From NCBI RefSeq assembly GCF_024435075.2, contig NZ_JAMZEG020000003.1:124001-188000 (forward strand): a stretch of 64,000 bases of DNA. Direction: 5' to 3'. Shown piece after piece: positions 1 through 9,234 of this stretch. The notes beneath the pieces are model-generated. The model was not told the DNA's origin, searched no databases, and was given only the letters and a program-made list of their open reading frames with translations. Source of the DNA: Marinomonas maritima (GTDB taxonomy: Bacteria; Pseudomonadota; Gammaproteobacteria; Pseudomonadales; Marinomonadaceae). A program made the translations under genes and the position numbers. The first letter of the stretch is position 1. Every line of letters begins with the position of its first letter.

Positions 1-895
1 CACCATGACGCACCGGAAAATAAGCAACATCTGCATCACGCTCAAATGATATAACATTCTGCGACTCTGGAACAAAACGATCTCGCTGCTCCACGTTGGA
101 TAAATCCGCTGAAAAAAGCGAGCCAAACATTTGATAAAGTAGTGTTTTAAGACGACCTTCGAACAAACCTAAAAGACGATAGCGATAATCTCTTTTTAAA
201 GACATATTCTGAAAGAGGGGTAGAAAATTTAGTTTACACAGCTCTTTTAAAGATTCTTTCTCATTATTGTCAGAGACCTGCTGCCATTGGAGCAAAGGAA
301 ATCTAGCTTGTAACCATGAAAGAGACTGCACACTAGTAAGCAAAAAACGCCCTTCTAAATAAGCCCCCTTTATTGCATCAAGTTGAAACGACACACGTCC
401 AGATGAAGAAAGCGCTTCCAAATACACATCTACGCTAATTGGGTCTGTCGAGGCAGATATCTCCACCAATCGAGCTTCATAATCCACATACATTGGCGAG
501 TGCGCTTTCTCATCAGGCAAAGATAAAATAGCAACCCAACAGGAACGCTCAAGAGACAAAAGGTGATCTAATTGTAACGTGCGATCTGAGCCAAACTGAC
601 TTCCAATCGCAACTTGAAAAAGCGCGTCAGCAGCGGAAAAAAACGCGGTATGATAGCACTCAGAATAAGGAGAGCCTGACGCCAAAAGTTCATCTACAGC
701 ATCAAGAAAAGAAGAAAACCTATCATGATAAGCGTTATTAGAAGTATTTAAATCCATGTTTTTTGGCATGGAAAGCAGGGCGAGACGAAGTTTTTCTAAA
801 CCAAACTGAGGGGAATAAGCATAATCACGCAGTGCTATTTCTACCTGAGAAACAGACAAAGATAAATCGATCAGTCCATTATCCAGTCGCACCAT
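1..895 (-). CDS. Unrecognised protein, last gene of flagellar operon (3' end cut)
   Basis: An open frame of 298 codons reads from ATG at 895 to the left window edge without a stop, so the C-terminus is missing. The start follows the fliJ stop by 50 bp on the same strand, so the gene is probably co-transcribed with the fli genes. The translation begins MVRLDNGLIDLSLS. It is rich in Leu, Ser and acidic residues, has no signal peptide or membrane segment in the visible part, and shows no motif I recognise. It does not look like FliK or a STAS/anti-sigma protein, which can follow fliJ in related bacteria. The frame is supported by uninterrupted length and operon position. The function is unknown. 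Confidence 0.7.
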   Translation of the reverse strand, partial: MVRLDNGLIDLSLSVSQVEIALRDYAYSPQFGLEKLRLALLSMPKNMDLNTSNNAYHDRFSSFLDAVDELLASGSPYSECYHTAFFSAADALFQVAIGSQFGSDRTLQLDHLLSLERSCWVAILSLPDEKAHSPMYVDYEARLVEISASTDPISVDVYLEALSSSGRVSFQLDAIKGAYLEGRFLLTSVQSLSWLQARFPLLQWQQVSDNNEKESLKELCKLNFLPLFQNMSLKRDYRYRLLGLFEGRLKTLLYQMFGSLFSADLSNVEQRDRFVPESQNVISFERDADVAYFPVRHG

Positions 896-945
896 ATTTC
901 ATCCTAACAATAAGCTAAGTTGCTGTATTAAATAGCCTCTAAACG

Positions 946-1380
946 CTATCGTATATTGTCCAAAAAACGGCGCATCGCAAATTCATCACTTTGACGTTGC
1001 TCTTGCTTTTCTTCAACAACCAACTCTGCTTTGTGATTTTTTTCTTTCAACCAATCCATACTTTTGGTTTTCGACCGGGCTTGCAACCAGCGACGCATAC
1101 TCATGTCTGCTTGCTGCTCAGATCGCCCAACAGCCGATTCTTGCTGGACAATCGCCTGCCGAACTCGATCAACAAAGTGCTGATAATTCGTTGTCAGGTA
1201 TGCACTCAAACCGAGAAGATTACGTTCTGATTCATACTGCCCAGCGTACTCTCGCAATTCACTCAATTTTTGCAGGTCGTGCTGCACTTTGGCTTTATCA
1301 CGAGCCAACTGCTGAGCAGCCGAGTCCTCTTTACCTTTAGCAAGATCGACCAATATCTGCATTCGTCGTGATTTTTTCAT
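946..1380 (-). CDS. fliJ: Flagellar export protein FliJ
   Basis: A 144-residue, highly charged protein that is almost entirely predicted helix and coiled coil, as is typical of FliJ. In the family, FliJ is the central stalk of the flagellar type III export ATPase: it inserts into the FliI hexamer and links it to FlhA. Length and composition fit, and it lies directly downstream of fliI on the same strand with a 56-bp gap. The sequence is poorly conserved across the family, so the call rests on position, size and coiled-coil character more than on motifs. Confidence 0.88.
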   Translation of the reverse strand: MKKSRRMQILVDLAKGKEDSAAQQLARDKAKVQHDLQKLSELREYAGQYESERNLLGLSAYLTTNYQHFVDRVRQAIVQQESAVGRSEQQADMSMRRWLQARSKTKSMDWLKEKNHKAELVVEEKQEQRQSDEFAMRRFLDNIR

Positions 1381-1436
1381 GCCTGACCCATTTGAAAATT
1401 AGCTAAATAATAGGCTTTTTTACAAGCTATCGTCTA

Positions 1437-2765
1437 CTACCCTTTTGTCATTGCCGTAACCAAAGCTTCTAAGCTCTGATCAATAGTAAAACTCTCAGTA
1501 AGAGACTGCTGGAGAAATTTTCGGATCTCAGGCATCTGAATAATAGCCTGATCTAGGTCTGGATCGCTGCCTCTTGCATATGCACCAACCGAAATAAGAT
1601 CTTGATTCTGCTGAAATTTAGAATAAAGCTGCTTCACTCTCATTGCACCATACAAATGATCTTCACTTACTATGTGTGGCATAGCTCGAGAGATTGAGGC
1701 TTCAATATCGATGGCTGGATAATGCCCTTCTTCTGCTAGACGCCGAGACAAAACAATGTGACCATCAAGAATCGCCCTAGAGGCATCCGCGATCGGGTCT
1801 TGCTGATCATCGCCTTCGGTTAATACCGTGTAAAACGCCGTTACCGAACCACTACCTTCACAGCCGTTACCGGCACGCTCCACCAGCTGAGGAAGTTTTG
1901 AAAATACAGAAGGTGGATAACCTTTTGTTGCTGGAGGCTCACCTACCGACAACGCTATTTCACGTTGTGCTTGAGCATAGCGAGTAAGAGAGTCCATCAA
2001 CAACAACACATTCTTGCCTTGATCACGATAATACTCTGCAATACGTGTTGCCAGCATAGCGGCTCGTAAACGCATCAACGCAGAATCATCAGCAGGGGAA
2101 GCAACGACAACGGAACGGGCAAGGCCTTCTTCACCCAATATTTGATCAATAAACTCCTTTACTTCTCGACCACGCTCACCAATTAAACCAACGACGGTAA
2201 TATCCGCTTCGGTAAATTTGGTCATCATGCCAAGCAACATACTTTTACCCACGCCACTGCCGGCGAAAAGGCCTAATCGCTGGCCCTTTCCGACTGTTAG
2301 TAGACTATTGATGGCTTTGATGCCAACATCCAACGGCTCACTAATTGGCTTACGCTGTAATGGGTTAATGACATCGCCATGTAGCGTCACTGAGTCCTTA
2401 GTTTTAATAGGCCCCTTACCATCAAGAGGCTTACCCAACCCATTTACCACTCGACCAAGCAACTCATCGCCAACAGGCATTTTACTGTCACCCAGTAATG
2501 GACGAACTCTCGCCCCAGGAGAAATACCTTCAATTGCTTCGGTTGGCATGAGATAGGTTAAATCGCCAGTAAAACCAACCACTTCAGACTCAACCCAGCG
2601 ATTTTTTCGGACTTGAACAGAACAACGGTCACCTAATGCAACAACGCACCCTACCGCTTCCATGGTCAAACCAACCATCCGAGTTACCTTCCCCTCAAGT
2701 TGAGGAGGAAATGGGGCGACAGAGACACTACTAAGTTTACTTAATCGCTCTTCAATCGTTGACAC
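1437..2765 (-). CDS. fliI: Flagellum-specific export ATPase FliI
   Basis: A 442-residue F1-beta-like ATPase that energises export of rod, hook and filament proteins at the cytoplasmic face of the basal body. The Walker A motif GSGVGKS lies at about residues 169-175. Walker B (LLLMDSLTRYAQAQRE) follows near residue 255, and the conserved GEPPATKGYPPSVF stretch comes just after. The N-terminal beta-barrel domain and C-terminal helical domain complete a full-length protein. fliH lies 5 bp upstream on the same strand. FliH is the expected regulator that holds FliI as a heterotrimer, so the adjacency fits. Confidence 0.97.
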   Translation of the reverse strand: MSTIEERLSKLSSVSVAPFPPQLEGKVTRMVGLTMEAVGCVVALGDRCSVQVRKNRWVESEVVGFTGDLTYLMPTEAIEGISPGARVRPLLGDSKMPVGDELLGRVVNGLGKPLDGKGPIKTKDSVTLHGDVINPLQRKPISEPLDVGIKAINSLLTVGKGQRLGLFAGSGVGKSMLLGMMTKFTEADITVVGLIGERGREVKEFIDQILGEEGLARSVVVASPADDSALMRLRAAMLATRIAEYYRDQGKNVLLLMDSLTRYAQAQREIALSVGEPPATKGYPPSVFSKLPQLVERAGNGCEGSGSVTAFYTVLTEGDDQQDPIADASRAILDGHIVLSRRLAEEGHYPAIDIEASISRAMPHIVSEDHLYGAMRVKQLYSKFQQNQDLISVGAYARGSDPDLDQAIIQMPEIRKFLQQSLTESFTIDQSLEALVTAMTKG

Positions 2766-2770
2766 GGCGA

Positions 2771-3580
2771 CTAGTCCTGATCTGATAGAGAAAGATGTCT
2801 AAGTTCGCTGCAAACCGCTTCTAGCCGCTGCTCAACTCGCCCATCTATGTGAAAGGATTTAGAGTCAATGACAAAACCACCGCTAATCAGCGTATCATCG
2901 TTTTCAAGCTGTAAGGTTAATCGCTCTTTAACGCCAAGTTCATCTAAAATAGCAACATCATCAGGATGAAGACGCAGCTTAATACGGCCTTCATACTCAC
3001 CTATTTCATCAAACACCCTAGAAAGCTGCTCTTTTAATACCTGATGCCCATCTTGAGCCATTTTTGAAAGACATATATTTTCGATAATTCTCGTCATCGA
3101 TTGATACAAAATATTTTCAGCGGCGGTCCGACTTTCTTCCAAAGGTAACGTTATTTCTTTGACTACATTCGCCAGCAAAGCTTCAAGCGTTGCTAGCTGA
3201 ATTTTAGCCTCGGCTCGAGCCTGCGCCTTTCCTTCTTCAACGCCCAACAGATGACCTTCTTCGTGACCTTTCTCGAAGCCATCCACTTCGCCTTTCGCGA
3301 AGCCATCAGAATGCCCTTTTTTATGCCCATCTTCATCACCCTGAATGAACCCTTCATCATAGGCAGCAGAGCGAATTTCTTCTAACTGGGAAGCGGTTAG
3401 AGGTTCATAGACTAACGTATCTTGATCCACTTCTTCCGTAGTAACAACAGCCTCTTTCTGTACAAGAATAGCAGGGCCAGAGTGCTCCTTCTGTGGCTTA
3501 TTATCTTCTAGATGTGGAAGCTCCCAGCGCTCATAAGCCGTTAACTTACGCTCGTCTTTATCTTTTTTCTGATCAGACAT
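2771..3580 (-). CDS. fliH: Flagellar assembly protein FliH
   Basis: A 269-residue protein with an acidic, charged N-terminus. A run of glycine-spaced repeats (G-x3-G, for example GDEDGHKKGHSDG) covers roughly residues 80-120, and a C-terminal V-ATPase-E-like domain follows. GxxxG repeats are a hallmark of FliH and form a helix-helix dimer interface. FliH binds FliI, restrains its ATPase activity and docks it to the C-ring through FliN. The gene sits between fliG (8 bp upstream) and fliI (5 bp downstream). Confidence 0.93.
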   Translation of the reverse strand: MSDQKKDKDERKLTAYERWELPHLEDNKPQKEHSGPAILVQKEAVVTTEEVDQDTLVYEPLTASQLEEIRSAAYDEGFIQGDEDGHKKGHSDGFAKGEVDGFEKGHEEGHLLGVEEGKAQARAEAKIQLATLEALLANVVKEITLPLEESRTAAENILYQSMTRIIENICLSKMAQDGHQVLKEQLSRVFDEIGEYEGRIKLRLHPDDVAILDELGVKERLTLQLENDDTLISGGFVIDSKSFHIDGRVEQRLEAVCSELRHLSLSDQD

Positions 3581-3587
3581 ACTCTAA

Positions 3588-4601
3588 CTAGACCATCTGC
3601 TCGCCGCCGCCGCCGAGAACAATTTCCCCATTGTCAGCAAGGCGTCTGGCAACAGCCAGTATTTCTTTTTGCGCAACTTCTACTTCGCTTACACGAACAG
3701 GCCCTTTTGCCTCTAAGTCATCTTTGAGCATATCAGCGGCGCGAGACGACATATTCTTAAAGATTTTTTCCTGCATGTCCGGATCAGCGCCTTTTAACGC
3801 AAGAATTAAGGTCTCAGATTCTACTTCACGAAGAATAACCTGAATACCACGATCATCAACCTCTAATAAGTTATCAAAGACAAACATCAAATCTTGAATC
3901 GTATTTGCTAAGTCTTCATCAACATCACGAATCGACTCCATCAACTCAGATTCCACTGAGCTGTCAATAAAGTTCATTATGTTCGCAGCAGTACGAATGC
4001 CGCCGATGGTCGTTGACTGCGTTGAGTTATTACCCGAGAACTGACGCTCTAATATATTATTCAACTCGAGTAATGCCGCGGGCTGAACTGTTTCAAGCGC
4101 CGCAACACGCAATACAATATCCAAGCGGACTCGCTCGTCGAAGTTGGCTAGAATATCAGCAGCCTGATCTGGATCAAGGTAGGAAATAACGATGGCTTGA
4201 ATTTGAGGGTGTTCATAACGAATAACGTCGGCAACCGCTCGTGATTCCATCCACTTAAGGGTATCCAAACCAGTGGTATTTCCCCCAAGTAAAATTCGGT
4301 CAATCAAACTTCCAGCTTTCTCTTCGCCCAACGCTTCCCTTAACATATTACGAATATAGCCATCAGCACCTAAGCCTAAACCCGTCTGATCTCCAACCAA
4401 TACCAAAAAGTCATCAAGCACTTTTTCAACTTGATGACGCTGGACATTGGCTAACTGTGCCATTGTAGAACCAATCCGCTGAACCTCTTTCGGCCCCATA
4501 TGTTTAAGAATTTGGGCTGCATCTGATTCACCTAACGACATAAGAAGCACTGCCGCCTTCTCAACCGAACTCAATTCTGAACCTTGGCCTGGATCACTCA
4601 T
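3588..4601 (-). CDS. fliG: Flagellar motor switch protein FliG
   Basis: A 337-residue C-ring protein that couples stator ion flow to rotation and takes part in direction switching. The N-terminal segment (KAAVLLMSLGESDAAQILKHM) is the FliF-binding domain. The middle armadillo domain includes the ERV-D-V-RVA region. The C-terminal torque domain has the charged helix (LANTIQDLMFVFDNLLEVDDR) that meets the MotA or PomA loop. Length matches the family. It starts 1 bp after the fliF stop, indicating translational coupling between the MS-ring and switch proteins. Confidence 0.97.
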   Translation of the reverse strand: MSDPGQGSELSSVEKAAVLLMSLGESDAAQILKHMGPKEVQRIGSTMAQLANVQRHQVEKVLDDFLVLVGDQTGLGLGADGYIRNMLREALGEEKAGSLIDRILLGGNTTGLDTLKWMESRAVADVIRYEHPQIQAIVISYLDPDQAADILANFDERVRLDIVLRVAALETVQPAALLELNNILERQFSGNNSTQSTTIGGIRTAANIMNFIDSSVESELMESIRDVDEDLANTIQDLMFVFDNLLEVDDRGIQVILREVESETLILALKGADPDMQEKIFKNMSSRAADMLKDDLEAKGPVRVSEVEVAQKEILAVARRLADNGEIVLGGGGEQMV

Positions 4602-6275
4602 TTATTTTTCCATCACCCATTGTTTAACCACTTGAGCAACACGCTCTGGCTCTTCTGCAATTAGACCGCGAATCGCATTTAATTGACGATCAATCTTCTC
4701 AGGAGAACCTGGCACTAATATATCTTCAGCACTAACAAGTGACACCTGATCGTCTGAAATCTCATCCGTTTCATCCGAGAATATAGCGGCCTCAGTATCA
4801 TCAGCAACCGCAATTTTATTCTGATCACTAAGTGCTTTCAAAATTGGACGAACAACAACTAATAGCAATATTAGTACAAATATCCCCACTAACGTTGGTT
4901 GTAACAAACTCAGGAACCACGCCTGCTTATAAAGCGGAATTTCAGCAACAGCGTCGACTGGATCTGGTATGGCAAAAGGTGAATTAATAACACTGACACT
5001 GTCACCACGTGATGGATCATAACCAACAGCATCACGGACCAATAACGTTAAACGCCCCAGCTCATCATCATTCCAGGGCGTACGTATAATCGCAGAAGTA
5101 TCAGGATTAAGACTGACCAAATCATCAACCACAACCGCCACAGATAAGCGTCTTACCATCCCCTGCTGTCGTTTGGTATAACTAATACTTCGATCTAGCT
5201 CAAAGTTACGCGTTGTCTCTTCACGAGACTGGCCATTTTTCGAGCCTGAACCACCACCTATCGGAGCGCCATTCTCATCCACTGCTTCAGGTATAGTAAT
5301 CGCGCCTGGAGGCTGATTTGTAAGTGCTCCTGGAATACCACTAGCGTTGGCTCCAGATCCTCTATTTTCTTTTAATGTTTGTTCGCTGCGTAACGCCAAT
5401 AAATCTGGGTTAAACTGCTCGGCGGTTTTTTCGATTGCAGTAAAATCAACATCAGCTGATACCTCTGCTTTAAAACGCCCTTGCCCTACAACTGGGCCAA
5501 GAATGCTATTCACTCTCTGCAACAGAACTTCTTCTACTTTACGAGCATAATCAAATTGTTTCCCTGCCACAGACAACTCAGAATCTGAGTCTTTTTCTGT
5601 CAATAAAGTACCTCGTTGATCAACAACAGTGACGTCTTTATCACTTAACTGAGAAATACTAGAAGCAACTAAATTAACAATGGCCTCAACTTGACTCTTG
5701 TCCAAACGCCGCCCAGGATAAAGTTCTAAAAATACAGATGCAGAAGGCTTTCGAGTATCTCGAACAAAAACAGATTCTTTTGGTATTGCTAAGTGAATTC
5801 GAGCACTTTTAATACTTTGTAAACTGGAAATAGTTCGACTTAACTCACCCTCAAGACCTCGTCGATAACGTGTTGTTTCAACAAATTGAGAGGTGCCAAG
5901 ACCTTGCTCCTGGTCCATTATTTCCATGCCAACAATATTGTCGGAAACAATGCCTGAACCCGCCAATTTAAGACGAGCTTGATGATAAAAATCAGACTCA
6001 ACAAGCAAGGCGCCTGTATTTTGATCTAATTTAAAGGGAATATTGTTAACGCTAAGAATTTCTACTATTTGATCGGCATTGTAGTCCGTAATACTACTTA
6101 ATACAGGTTTGTAATCAGGGCCATTACTCCATAACACAGCCGCCAACCCTATTGCGATGGACGCAGCTAAACCAACCATTAACGCAAGCTGACGGATAAC
6201 CGTCAGCCTATTAAAGCCGGTAACTAACTCTAGATAGAGCTTTTGCTCCGATTGTTCTGCAGGGACATTATCCAT
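4602..6275 (-). CDS. fliF: Flagellar MS-ring protein FliF
   Basis: A 557-residue inner-membrane ring protein. The N-terminal membrane segment lies near residues 30-50 (LALMVGLAASIAIGLAAVLW). The large periplasmic region has ring-building domains with the conserved RYRRGLEGELSRTI and AKVHLAIP-type (here ARIHLAIPKESVF) signatures. The second membrane segment is near residues 445-470, and a cytoplasmic acidic tail binds FliG. The Gly/Ser/Pro-rich region around residues 295-350 is the usual low-complexity linker. The gene follows fliE by 27 bp and abuts fliG. Confidence 0.97.
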   Translation of the reverse strand: MDNVPAEQSEQKLYLELVTGFNRLTVIRQLALMVGLAASIAIGLAAVLWSNGPDYKPVLSSITDYNADQIVEILSVNNIPFKLDQNTGALLVESDFYHQARLKLAGSGIVSDNIVGMEIMDQEQGLGTSQFVETTRYRRGLEGELSRTISSLQSIKSARIHLAIPKESVFVRDTRKPSASVFLELYPGRRLDKSQVEAIVNLVASSISQLSDKDVTVVDQRGTLLTEKDSDSELSVAGKQFDYARKVEEVLLQRVNSILGPVVGQGRFKAEVSADVDFTAIEKTAEQFNPDLLALRSEQTLKENRGSGANASGIPGALTNQPPGAITIPEAVDENGAPIGGGSGSKNGQSREETTRNFELDRSISYTKRQQGMVRRLSVAVVVDDLVSLNPDTSAIIRTPWNDDELGRLTLLVRDAVGYDPSRGDSVSVINSPFAIPDPVDAVAEIPLYKQAWFLSLLQPTLVGIFVLILLLVVVRPILKALSDQNKIAVADDTEAAIFSDETDEISDDQVSLVSAEDILVPGSPEKIDRQLNAIRGLIAEEPERVAQVVKQWVMEK

Positions 6276-6302
6276 TAAAAAGCGCCAAGCGGTTTATTAT
6301 GC

Positions 6303-6674
6303 CTAAATCGGCATATTCATGATTTTTTCATACGCGTCTACAAGTTTATTACGCACCTGAGTCATTGCTTCGAATGACACACTCGATTTTTGTAAACCAA
6401 TCATAACTTGAGGTAAATCAACCCCTTCGTCACCGCGTTCGTAAGATTGGGCTAACTGTGATGCGTCTTTCTGTAAGGTGTTTACATTATTGACCGCATT
6501 TTTCAACATTTCTGCAAAATCTGCACGTTCAACACCTTGAACCCCGCCACCTTCGCCGCCTATTTTTTCGACACTAGGTACAGGTGAACTAGGCGCTCTA
6601 ACCTGCGACTGCATATCCCTCATCTGGGACAACACTTGATTAATGTCTGGTCGACCAGAAATCATCTTACTCAC
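6303..6674 (-). CDS. fliE: Flagellar hook-basal body protein FliE
   Basis: A 123-residue secreted adaptor that joins the MS-ring to the proximal rod. The C-terminal half carries the family signature (F-x-EMLKNAVNNVNTLQ, then DLPQVMIGLQKSSVSFEAMTQVRNKLVDAYEKIMNMPI), with the conserved helical ending. It has no signal peptide, as expected for a type III export substrate. It starts 57 bp after the flrC stop, leaving room for a promoter, but I could not identify a convincing sigma-54 site there. Confidence 0.95.
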   Translation of the reverse strand: MSKMISGRPDINQVLSQMRDMQSQVRAPSSPVPSVEKIGGEGGGVQGVERADFAEMLKNAVNNVNTLQKDASQLAQSYERGDEGVDLPQVMIGLQKSSVSFEAMTQVRNKLVDAYEKIMNMPI

Positions 6675-6731
6675 CTAAAAAAACACATACACACAGCTTA
6701 GCATAAAGCCAATTAAAACAAGATACAAAAA

Positions 6732-8078
6732 TCAATCGACATCTATACCACTTTCTCGCATTTTGGCGATTTTATAGCGTAAAGTTCTAGGGCTTATCCC
6801 CAATTTATCGGCAACAGCTTTACGCTTACCATTTGCATCGACTAATGCTTGAGCAATAATGCGAAACTCATGCTGCTGAACCCCTTTACCAAGAATGGAA
6901 GCGGCACTGTCTTCCTCTTCTGTCATATCACTCACAGTAGGCGCCAAACTCATCATATCGAACGCTATATGATCTTCGTTGATTTGTGCATTAGGACTTA
7001 AAATCAACGCGCGCTGAATAACGTTATCAAGCTCACGAACATTACCAGGCCAAGGATGAGACTCTAATTTACTTTGAGCAGATGGTTTTAAGAGAGCACC
7101 AGAAATACGCATTTTTCCAGCATGCTTTGCAAGTAAATGATGGGCAATGGGGAGAATATCTCCTTTACGCTCGCGAATCGGCACCCAGCGCAATGGAAAA
7201 ACATTCAAGCGATAGTATAAATCTTCTCTAAATCCACCTTCACGAACATAATCCGCAAGATCGCGGTTCGTGGTTGCAATAACACGAACATCTAACGGAA
7301 TAGATTTTTTACCACCAAGACGTTCAACCTCTTGCTCTTGTAAAACACGTAGTAATTTCGCCTGTAAACTAACATCCATTTCAGTTATTTCATCAAGTAG
7401 TAACGTGCCGCCATTCGCCTGTTCGAACTTACCTGCCTGCGAAGAGACCGCCCCCGTATACGCCCCTTTTTCATAACCAAAAAGTATCGCTTCTAGCATG
7501 TTTTCAGGAATCGCAGCACAGTTGATTGCCACAAAAGGTGCATTAGGGCGGCTTGAGTGCTGATGAATATAGTGAGCAAGTACTTCTTTACCCGTTCCAC
7601 TCTCACCGCAAATCAAGACAGTTGAATCTGTTACAGCAACACGCTTTGCCAATTCCAATAACGCGATACTCGAAGGGTCTTTCGCAATCGGTTGAGGGTT
7701 TGATGAAGGCGCTGCCTTAACGGTATATTTTGCAATGGCATTCAATAGCTCTTCTTCTTGAAAAGGCTTAAGTAAATAGTCAACCGCACCATCACGCATG
7801 GCCTCTACCGCGTGGGCAATATCACCATAAGCCGTCATTAACATAATAGGCAGCTCAGGGTAAGTATCGATAACATGGTGCAATAACCCATAACCATCCA
7901 TTCCTGGTAAATTTACATCTGACACCACCATATCAAACTGGCCATGCTTCAAGGCAATTACCGCCTCTTCTGCACTATAAACTATTTTACACTGGTAACT
8001 TGCTAACATTAGAGTGTCTTCTAACGCTTCCGCAAGCCCCTTGTCATCCTCTACTATCAATAACTTAACATCGGACAT
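6732..8078 (-). CDS. flrC: Sigma-54 flagellar response regulator FlrC/FleR
   Basis: A 448-residue NtrC-type activator. The receiver domain holds the phospho-acceptor Asp54 (VVSDVNLPGMDG). The AAA+ domain has Walker A GESGTGKE at about 158-165 and the sigma-54 contact loop as GAYTGA at 205-210, one residue off the canonical GAFTGA. A C-terminal Fis-type helix-turn-helix covers about 405-440 (VADKLGISPRTLRYKI). FlrC/FleR activates class III basal-body, hook and switch genes once phosphorylated by FlrB/FleS. It sits directly upstream of fliE and 1 bp after flrB, the expected two-component pair. Confidence 0.94.
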   Translation of the reverse strand: MSDVKLLIVEDDKGLAEALEDTLMLASYQCKIVYSAEEAVIALKHGQFDMVVSDVNLPGMDGYGLLHHVIDTYPELPIMLMTAYGDIAHAVEAMRDGAVDYLLKPFQEEELLNAIAKYTVKAAPSSNPQPIAKDPSSIALLELAKRVAVTDSTVLICGESGTGKEVLAHYIHQHSSRPNAPFVAINCAAIPENMLEAILFGYEKGAYTGAVSSQAGKFEQANGGTLLLDEITEMDVSLQAKLLRVLQEQEVERLGGKKSIPLDVRVIATTNRDLADYVREGGFREDLYYRLNVFPLRWVPIRERKGDILPIAHHLLAKHAGKMRISGALLKPSAQSKLESHPWPGNVRELDNVIQRALILSPNAQINEDHIAFDMMSLAPTVSDMTEEEDSAASILGKGVQQHEFRIIAQALVDANGKRKAVADKLGISPRTLRYKIAKMRESGIDVD

Positions 8079-8079
8079 T

Positions 8080-9234
8080 TCATACCCTTACAAGAGGAAG
8101 TGTCATACTGGCAGTTGTACCAACACCCTCTATACTGTCTATTTCAAATTTTCCATGATGAGCCCTTGCAATAGCCTTAACAACCATCAAGCCCAACCCA
8201 GTTCCATGTTGTTTCGTTGTTACAAAACCTTCTTGAACATGTTCTAAATGTTCTTTCGACATTCCCAAACCATGATCTTTAAACATCAGTGTCACATAGC
8301 CGTCACTATTGCGCCAATCAAGTCGAACCACTTCCCCTTCCGACTGCGCATCCACGGCATTATTCAACAGATTTAACAATGCTCCCATTAACGTTTCTTT
8401 ATTACACTGAATACAATCTGTGGCTAAAAAATCCGCTCCCGCCACCTCGAACTGCATGTTTTTTTGCTCACAAATTTCTTCACAGTGATTGGTTAATTCC
8501 TTAATAAAAACACTGACACTTACCATTCCATCCAGCTTTATCTCACTACGAGAAAAAATCAGCATATCACGGATTTGTTTTTCAATATTCGCCAAGCGAT
8601 CTACTAGCTTATTAGCAAAAGTTTGGCCCATAACAGGTGCCAAATCTGGCTTTTGTAAATGTCCTGCATACAGCATTGCAGAAGAAAGTGGTGTTCTAAT
8701 TTGATGAGCCAATGCCGCCACCATTTTGCCCATATTTGATAAGCGCTCATGATGAGTCAGTTTTGTCTGTAACAAATACGCTTCAGTTTGATCAACCAAT
8801 ATAACCAATTGGCCCGGCACATTTCCTAGTGAGGCGGTCTCTACTCGAACTCTACGCCCCGTCACCATACTTACATCGTGACCATCATTTTTTTGCGGCC
8901 GAAAGCTTAGCGGTACAATTTCTCCCCATGACTGACCAACCAATGGCAAATTAAATAAACGGTCGGCAACAGGATTGGCCATCACCACTAAACCTTCTTC
9001 ATTTAACAGCAACACACCAACAGGCATAGACTCAAACAACTGCTGAAACTGCAGCACTAAGACACGATTTTTATCCTGCTCTTGACGCTTGGCCTGCTCT
9101 GATTTTTCCAGTTGATCGTATAATCGAACGACTTCCTGCTGAAGGTCTAAGTAAGACTTTGCCAACACATCAGACGACTCAGAGAAAGCCTTAAAAGCGG
9201 TTTTCAACTCCGCTATTTCTTCATCTTTTGTCAC
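8080..9234 (-). CDS. flrB: Flagellar sensor histidine kinase FlrB/FleS
   Basis: A 384-residue soluble histidine kinase that phosphorylates FlrC. It has an N-terminal coiled coil (residues 25-60) and a PAS domain (about 65-150, FESMPVGVLLLNEEGLVVMANP). The H-box MVAALAHQIRTPLS has phospho-acceptor His near 177. The HATPase domain has an N box (LNNAVDAQ) and G boxes (DHGLGMS, GTGLGLMVVKAIA). No transmembrane segment is present, consistent with cytoplasmic FlrB/FleS. Translation starts at GTG 9234, and the G is shared with the upstream TAG stop (TAGTG), so it is translationally coupled to the FleQ-like gene. Confidence 0.93.
   Translation of the reverse strand: MTKDEEIAELKTAFKAFSESSDVLAKSYLDLQQEVVRLYDQLEKSEQAKRQEQDKNRVLVLQFQQLFESMPVGVLLLNEEGLVVMANPVADRLFNLPLVGQSWGEIVPLSFRPQKNDGHDVSMVTGRRVRVETASLGNVPGQLVILVDQTEAYLLQTKLTHHERLSNMGKMVAALAHQIRTPLSSAMLYAGHLQKPDLAPVMGQTFANKLVDRLANIEKQIRDMLIFSRSEIKLDGMVSVSVFIKELTNHCEEICEQKNMQFEVAGADFLATDCIQCNKETLMGALLNLLNNAVDAQSEGEVVRLDWRNSDGYVTLMFKDHGLGMSKEHLEHVQEGFVTTKQHGTGLGLMVVKAIARAHHGKFEIDSIEGVGTTASMTLPLVRV

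Noticed and set aside
991..1230. Plus-strand ORF over fliJ
   Set aside because: It lies wholly within fliJ on the opposite strand, has biased composition and no ribosome site. It is a shadow.
6675..6731. Sigma-54-like TTGGCTTTATGCTAAGC ahead of fliE
   Set aside because: GG and GC are not 10 bp apart as needed for the -24/-12 element, so I do not call a promoter.
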